Shown here: in pieces, positions 7,118-8,114 of the stretch
Position numbering within the stretch: the stretch's first letter is position 1
How the letters are laid out: each line of letters opens with the position of its first letter
From: Nitrospirota bacterium
GTDB lineage: Bacteria > Nitrospirota_A > Leptospirillia > Leptospirillales > Leptospirillaceae
Direction: 5' to 3'
Assembly (NCBI GenBank): GCA_021838765.1
Contig: JAKCCY010000116.1
Location: forward strand, 1-8,114
DNA length: 8,114 bases
The notes under the pieces: generated by a model
The model's input: only the letters and a program-made list of their open reading frames with translations
Database searches by the model: none
What the model was told of the DNA's origin: nothing
Translations under genes and position numbers: made by a program

Positions 7118-7690
7118 ATGACCGAATATTGGGGAATGGAAGAAGCAGGAACCTCTCAACCCCCCTTCCCTCCTATCGGTCGTCGAATGATTGATGAATT
7201 TCCTTTCTCGGGAAGAAAAATTACAGCAACTTTTGGACTTCACCGTTCAATGAAGTATCAACTGCGTCGGACCGTTGGGAGATCAATGAGGTTTTGGCTG
7301 ATAGGTATGTGGGAGTCTCTGTACCCAGGGAAAGCCCTTCCGGTAAAGCGCAGGAGGAAGACGACCATAAAAGAGTCAATGGAAACGCTCAATAAACACT
7401 TCAAGATGAACGATCCAAAGAAGAGGCAATTGCCCGTGGACCCGGTGAAGTTTGTTCCCATGTCCCACGAAAAAGATGGGATTTCGTTTGTCGTCCCCGA
7501 GTCCCTGGAAGAAGGAGGGACTCCCAGGACAGAATATCTCCGTCCATGGGAAACCGTAATAGAACTCCCCGCCTACCCCCCCGGCCTCTCCCCCAGGGGG
7601 GCCATCCTCCCCCACCACACCATCCTACCCCTCGGGCCTCTTCTCCGGAAGGGGCCTTCCTTCGAAATTGACAGTCAACATTTTCAGTAG
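7118..7690 (+). CDS. Doubtful hypothetical protein (190 codons)
   Basis: A single open frame from ATG 7118 to TAG 7688-7690. There is no ribosome site at a good distance before the ATG, no recognisable domain, no signal peptide and no regular hydrophobic pattern. The C-terminal third is very Pro-rich because of C-runs in the DNA. A second frame over the same DNA, open from 7198 to a TAA at 7393-7395, contains stretches that look at least as protein-like (FWTSPFNEVS, RWEINEVLADRYVGVSV) but lacks an ATG. The frame at 7118 may therefore be open by chance across a decayed gene. If it is real, internal ATGs (for example 7250) are alternative starts. Confidence 0.2.
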   Translation: MTEYWGMEEAGTSQPPFPPIGRRMIDEFPFSGRKITATFGLHRSMKYQLRRTVGRSMRFWLIGMWESLYPGKALPVKRRRKTTIKESMETLNKHFKMNDPKKRQLPVDPVKFVPMSHEKDGISFVVPESLEEGGTPRTEYLRPWETVIELPAYPPGLSPRGAILPHHTILPLGPLLRKGPSFEIDSQHFQ

Positions 7691-7696
7691 CAAACT
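7668..7696 (+). promoter_or_regulatory. Candidate promoter of the hicBA locus
   Basis: A perfect -35 box TTGACA (7668-7673) is followed after 17 bases by a weak -10 candidate CAAACT (7691-7696, 3 of 6 matches). The -35 box is part of the small palindrome TTGACAGTCAA. Downstream, inverted arms TCATCAT (7698-7704) and ATGATGA (7743-7749) enclose two direct copies of ATCCAA at 7717 and 7727, one helical turn apart. Many TA antitoxins repress their own promoter, so these are candidate operator elements. Confidence 0.35.
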
Positions 7697-7759
7697 ATCA
7701 TCATTAATCTAGCGAGATCCAAGGCAATCCAAAATCAACCTGATGATGACGGAGAGACA

Positions 7760-7954
7760 ATGAGAGAAGAAACGTTGACTCTGGAATATTGGGAAGACGA
7801 GGGATGGTTTGTCGGTCATCTTATCGAATGCCCGGAGGTTGCGAGTCAGGGGAAAACACTGGAAGAGCTGGAGGAGAACATCCAGGACGCCTATCGGCTC
7901 ATCCGTTCTCTTCCTGATGGATCGCGCAGAAAAAGCCTCGTGCTGACGGCGTGA
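7760..7954 (+). CDS. hicB: HicB-family antitoxin
   Basis: A 64-residue protein with the HicB partial RNase-H-like fold pattern: a first strand with alternating residues (LTLEYWEDEGWFVGHLIECP), the hallmark E/D-x-P-E/G-x-x-S/A-x-G-x-T segment (ECPEVASQGKTLEEL) and an amphipathic helix (EELEENIQDAYRLI). In this family HicB binds and neutralises the HicA mRNA-cleaving toxin. The order hicB then hicA is one of the two known arrangements. It is a short HicB, without a visible DNA-binding C-terminal domain (no ribbon-helix-helix or HTH residues after about 50), so autoregulation would need another route. Start ATG 7760 has GGAG about 6 bases upstream. Its stop overlaps the GTG start of the hicA frame (GTGA at 7951-7954), the usual coupling in this locus type. 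The partner is broken (see the next entry). Confidence 0.85.
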   Translation: MREETLTLEYWEDEGWFVGHLIECPEVASQGKTLEELEENIQDAYRLIRSLPDGSRRKSLVLTA

Positions 7955-8114
7955 AACGGGGAACCTTTATCCGAAAGCTGAAAAATTAAGGGTGCGTTTT
8001 AGTCCGGCATGGCGGCAAGCATGACGTTTATCGGAATCCGAAAAGTGGAAAACAAGCCACCGTTCCCCGACACTCGGAGATTGCCGACCGTTTATGCCGT
8101 ATAATCACTCACCA
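7951..8114 (+). pseudogene. hicA: HicA toxin frame interrupted by in-frame TAA; runs off window
   Basis: From GTG 7951, overlapping the hicB stop, the frame reads VKRGTFIRKLKN, then TAA (7987-7989), then GCVLVRHGGKHDVYRNP and on through KSGKQATVPRHSEIADRLCR to the window end. Without the stop this is an almost classic HicA dsRBD-like toxin: a basic first helix, then G-C-x-L-x-R-x-G-G-K-H with the catalytic His, a Y-x-N-P strand and VPRHxEI. The TAA sits where the family usually has a variable residue of the first helix-turn, consistent with a single base change from CAA, GAA or AAA. The product would stop at 12 residues with no catalytic His. No in-frame ATG, GTG or TTG follows closely that could restart before the catalytic region. 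The last few codons in the window (after LCR) also depart from the family pattern I expect, and the true 3' end is not seen. Confidence 0.75.

Noticed and set aside
1..8114. CRISPR array, tRNA, rRNA or complete insertion sequence
   Set aside because: No regularly spaced direct repeats, no cloverleaf or rRNA-like segments, and no recognisable transposase with terminal repeats were seen.

Overview
The window looks like bacterial chromosome of moderately high GC content. It carries Gram-negative envelope genes: a signal-peptide-bearing outer-membrane barrel candidate and an outer-membrane-type lipoprotein. Protein style and codon use remind me of the acidophilic iron-oxidising Nitrospirota (Leptospirillum-like). 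That is an impression, not a database result. No rRNA, tRNA, CRISPR array or complete insertion sequence is visible.

Layout. (1) Positions 1-2051, minus strand: a tight two-gene operon. An exported beta-barrel-type protein comes first, and a TPR lipoprotein follows 3 bases after its stop. The operon ends at a strong intrinsic terminator (71-108). (2) 2170-3675, minus strand: a polytopic membrane protein with the signature motifs of the MOT1 (MFS_MOT1, SulP-related) molybdate transporter family and an unusual tail of about 138 residues. A 39-base imperfect hairpin lies between it and the operon. (3) 3676-4004: a divergent intergenic region rich in inverted repeats and G-tracts. (4) 4005-5062, plus strand: an exported protein of unknown function, split by an apparent -1 frameshift near short A-runs. 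(5) 5261-6376, plus strand: a six-TM membrane-anchored diguanylate cyclase with intact GGEEF active site and RxxD inhibitory site. (6) 6377-7690: about 1.3 kb with no convincing intact gene. It holds fragments that read like decayed coding sequence, so it resembles a gene graveyard. (7) 7668-8114: a hicBA-type toxin-antitoxin locus. The HicB antitoxin is intact, but the overlapping hicA toxin frame has an in-frame TAA after 12 codons; the rest of the HicA sequence, including its catalytic-His region, continues in the same frame to the window edge.

How the genes relate. The barrel protein and TPR lipoprotein are probably co-translated and may act together at the outer membrane. The MOT1-like transporter, the diguanylate cyclase and the TA locus appear to be independent units. 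The right half shows repeated signs of gene decay (frameshift, nonsense codon, orphan fragments), typical of an accessory region. I found no clearly new multi-gene system. The most unusual items are the nonsense-interrupted hicA, the frameshifted exported protein and the long tail on the MOT1-like transporter.
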